The position numbers and the translations under genes are program-made. Positions 37,981-39,868 of a stretch of 39,868 nt of DNA are shown one piece after another; position 1 is the stretch's first letter, and each line of letters opens with the position of its first letter. A model generated the notes under the pieces. That model did not search any database and was not told the origin of the DNA. It was given only the letters and a program-made list of their open reading frames with translations. Source of the DNA: Alphaproteobacteria bacterium (GTDB lineage: Bacteria > Pseudomonadota > Alphaproteobacteria > UBA9655); NCBI GenBank assembly GCA_021731585.1, contig JAKFXB010000064.1:9562-49429 (forward strand), given 5' to 3'.

Positions 37981-39471
37981 ATGATGAGAAAAATAGCCCT
38001 TTTCCTTTTGTTAGCAAACCTAAATCTGACTTATAGCTTTGCTTTGCCCGACGCTTCTACCGATCTCCGGGTTCAAAAAACCTATGATTATTTTAAGGGA
38101 GAGTTAATTTGGATCAAGGGAGGCGCTTGGAGTTCTTGTGCAAAAGCCCTTCTGGAAGCCCTGAATCATGTTGAGGAGGAGGGGTTGTGGCAAGAGGATT
38201 ATGCTCCTTTGTTGCAAACTCTTGATAAAATGAATTTATCTTCTCCTGAGGCGCAGAAAAAGGCGGATGCACTTTTGACATTAGCTGCCTTGAATTATAT
38301 TTCCGATATGAAGGGAGAGCGTATTGATCCTCGGGAAGCCAGTAAAAATACTTATGTTAAGCAGATTTCTATTGATGAAGCAGAGCTTTTGAAAAACTAT
38401 CTCTCCCTTCCAGACCATTGTGGCTGGATTCATGGACTTGCTCCCCAAGGGCGTGAATATCAAGATCTTAAAAAAACCTTGGCTCTGTATCGTCAAAAGC
38501 AAATCCAAGGCGGCTGGCCTCAGCTTCCTAAGGGGACTAAGCTTGAAAAGGGAGATTCTGGGGCCCTGGTTGAAACTTTGAGGGAACAACTTGTGGCCCA
38601 AGACATTTCAGGCGCTCAAGGTGGAGATCATTTTGATGAGGGATTAGAGGCCGCCCTTAAAGAATTTCAAGATATTCATGCCCTTGAGCATGACGGAAAG
38701 GTAGGGGCAGCTACTTTGGTAGCTTTGAATACCTCTGTTGAGGATCGCCTTCACTCTATTATTGTCAGTATGGAAAGACAGCGCTGGTATCCTGATCCCA
38801 TGCCCTCGCGCTATCTTCAGGTAAATGTGCCAGGCTTTTACTTGAAGGCTGTTGATGGAGGGAAAACAGTTTTCTTTATGCCCATCATCACGGGAAAAAA
38901 GTATACCAAGACCCCTGTATTTAATGCTCCGATGACCGAAATTATTTTCAACCCTTCATGGCATGTGCCCGCCAGCATTATTCATGAAATTTTGCCAAAA
39001 ATTGAGCATAATCCTGAAGCTTATGCACGAAAAGGGTATGTGGTGACAAATGATGATTCTGGAACGCACGTCGTACAACGGCCAGGGAGTGCTAATGCTT
39101 TAGGAAAAATTCGCTTTACCATTGAGAGTCCTTTCTCCATTTATCTCCATGGAACTCCTTCTCAGAACTTGTTTAAGAAGGAAAATCGCTCTCTAAGCCA
39201 TGGCTGTATTCGTGTGGAAAATCCCGTCAAATTGGCCAAATTTGTCTTTGATGATCCTTCTTGGACCCTTGCGCGTATTGAAAATAAGGCCTCTGGCTCC
39301 CAAACGGATCATGTTAAATTATCCCATTCGCTGCCCGTCTTTATCACCTATTTTACGGTCTTTGAGGATGAACATGGGAAAATGAATTTTGTTCCCGACG
39401 AATATGGACAAGATGAAAAAGTTTGGGTAGCCTTAGAGCAAGCAAAAAGAAATACAAATAAGGAAAACTAA
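37981..39471 (+). CDS. YcbB/LdtD-like L,D-transpeptidase
   Basis: These periplasmic enzymes form 3-3 crosslinks between meso-diaminopimelate residues of peptidoglycan. The 496-residue protein has a signal peptide (about 1-21, MMRKIALFLLLANLNLTYSFA), an alpha-helical scaffold region (about 30-180) and a PG_binding_1 domain (about 188-250, GALVETLREQLVAQ with FQDIHALEHDGKVGAATLVALN). The YkuD catalytic domain follows (about 278-432), with H390 in LHGTPSQ and the catalytic C409 in LSHGCIRV. A GAGGAG site precedes the ATG. The small cysteine-rich gene starts 1 nt after its stop. Confidence 0.95.
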   Translation: MMRKIALFLLLANLNLTYSFALPDASTDLRVQKTYDYFKGELIWIKGGAWSSCAKALLEALNHVEEEGLWQEDYAPLLQTLDKMNLSSPEAQKKADALLTLAALNYISDMKGERIDPREASKNTYVKQISIDEAELLKNYLSLPDHCGWIHGLAPQGREYQDLKKTLALYRQKQIQGGWPQLPKGTKLEKGDSGALVETLREQLVAQDISGAQGGDHFDEGLEAALKEFQDIHALEHDGKVGAATLVALNTSVEDRLHSIIVSMERQRWYPDPMPSRYLQVNVPGFYLKAVDGGKTVFFMPIITGKKYTKTPVFNAPMTEIIFNPSWHVPASIIHEILPKIEHNPEAYARKGYVVTNDDSGTHVVQRPGSANALGKIRFTIESPFSIYLHGTPSQNLFKKENRSLSHGCIRVENPVKLAKFVFDDPSWTLARIENKASGSQTDHVKLSHSLPVFITYFTVFEDEHGKMNFVPDEYGQDEKVWVALEQAKRNTNKEN

Positions 39472-39472
39472 A

Positions 39473-39739
39473 ATGAACAAAAGAAGTTTAACCACATCCA
39501 TTCTCGCTGTAGCTTTTGCGGCAGTGCTTGCTGAAGATGCTTGTGCCGACGATAGTAAAGGAGAAAAATGCCGAATTAATGATCCTAGTGGAAAAAGTCT
39601 TATTAAAGCTCATATGGCGGATTGTGCATCAGACCACTCATCCTGTGCAGGAGCAAATTCTGAGGGAGATCCTCATGCTTACCTCTATTTGCCAGAAGGT
39701 GTTTGTGGGAAGATTAAGGGCGGTGAGGTTGTTAACTAA
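39473..39739 (+). CDS. DUF2282/BufA-like small periplasmic cysteine protein
   Basis: The 88-residue product resembles DUF2282 proteins, some of which are now called bufferins, periplasmic metal-binding (chiefly copper) peptides. A signal peptide covers about residues 1-25. The mature part has four cysteines, C33, C51, C58 and C78, in the family pattern KC...DCASDHSSCAG...GDPHAYLYLPEGVCGKIKGG. The DUF692 (BufB) and BufC partner genes usually next to it are absent from the visible part. The ATG follows the transpeptidase stop by 1 nt with AAGGAAAA upstream, so coupling is likely. Metal binding is inferred only from the family. Confidence 0.85.
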   Translation: MNKRSLTTSILAVAFAAVLAEDACADDSKGEKCRINDPSGKSLIKAHMADCASDHSSCAGANSEGDPHAYLYLPEGVCGKIKGGEVVN

Positions 39740-39757
39740 CAAAGTTTAAAAAACAAT

Positions 39758-39790
39758 AAAAAATGGCCGAGTTTTTCTCGGCCATTTTTA
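39758..39790. terminator. Strong bidirectional intrinsic terminator
   Basis: AAATGGCCGAG (39761-39771) pairs perfectly with CTCGGCCATTT (39777-39787) around TTTTT. A T run follows on the right and an A run precedes on the left, so it can stop transcription from both directions. It ends the transpeptidase-DUF2282 unit and probably a convergent gene. Confidence 0.92.
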
Positions 39791-39805
39791 TGTGCGACTT
39801 ACTCT

Positions 39806-39868
39806 TTAGAGTATGCAAAGGGGACCTACGCAAATGCCTGAGCCTGGGGCAGCATAAAAGTCGGGGCC
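39806..39868 (-). CDS. Possible 3' end of a convergent gene, cut by the window edge
   Basis: On the minus strand a frame stays open from the window edge to TAA (plus 39806-39808), giving 20 residues that end SGICVGPLCIL. I do not recognise the protein. The tail-to-tail position beside a bidirectional terminator supports a real gene end, but a frame this short could be open by chance. Confidence 0.3.
   Translation of the reverse strand, partial: GPDFYAAPGSGICVGPLCIL

Overview
The window is a stretch of alphaproteobacterial chromosome with roughly mid-40s % GC by eye. The layout points to that class: tuf-tRNA-Trp-secE at the left end, adk in the secY-rpsM interval where enterics carry rpmJ, rpsT directly ahead of dnaA, and an RMND1/YagE-type (DUF155) membrane protein. 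Protein style, dispersed palindromic repeats and a Sec-exported protein-kinase-like protein suggest an intracellular or symbiotic lineage such as the Holosporales. That placement is my inference and was not tested by a search.

Positions 1-31374 are one same-strand block that joins the rif, str, S10, spc and alpha operons: tuf, tRNA-Trp, secE, nusG, rplK-A-J-L, rpoB, rpoC, rpsL, rpsG, fusA, a second tuf, rpsJ-rplC-D-W-B-rpsS-rplV-rpsC-rplP-rpmC-rpsQ, rplN-X-E-rpsN-H-rplF-R-rpsE-rpmD-rplO-secY-adk, rpsM-K-rpoA-rplQ. Most genes abut or overlap. Breaks in the close packing hold regulatory RNA or promoters: a probable L1 operator before rplK, an L10-type leader before rplJ headed by two GAAA-tetraloop hairpins, a double hairpin between rplL and rpoB, and a 449-bp gap after rpoC with two REP-like palindromes and a strong sigma70-type promoter for the str/S10 part. 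The two tuf genes are identical over about 1201 bp.

Positions 31375-34691 are accessory. A plus-strand gene encodes a signal-peptide-bearing protein with protein-kinase motifs (GxGxxG, Lys, Asp-x4-Asn, DFG). It meets, tail to tail with a 9-bp overlap, a minus-strand pair: the DUF155 protein and an AmpG-like transporter. The AmpG frame continues upstream of its first ordinary start codon.

Positions 35032-37947 are a minus-strand replication-initiation operon, rpsT-dnaA-dnaN, with a near-consensus promoter and a perfect DnaA box just inside the predicted transcript. A second REP-like doublet lies between dnaN and the AmpG gene. Positions 37981-39739 run on the plus strand: a YcbB-like L,D-transpeptidase and, 1 nt later, a small four-cysteine DUF2282/bufferin-like periplasmic protein. 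A strong bidirectional terminator follows, and then what may be the last codons of a convergent gene cut off by the window edge.

The most novel candidate is the exported kinase-like protein. The other items worth checking are the REP-like doublets, the DnaA-box promoter, the AmpG start anomaly and the transpeptidase-bufferin pairing.
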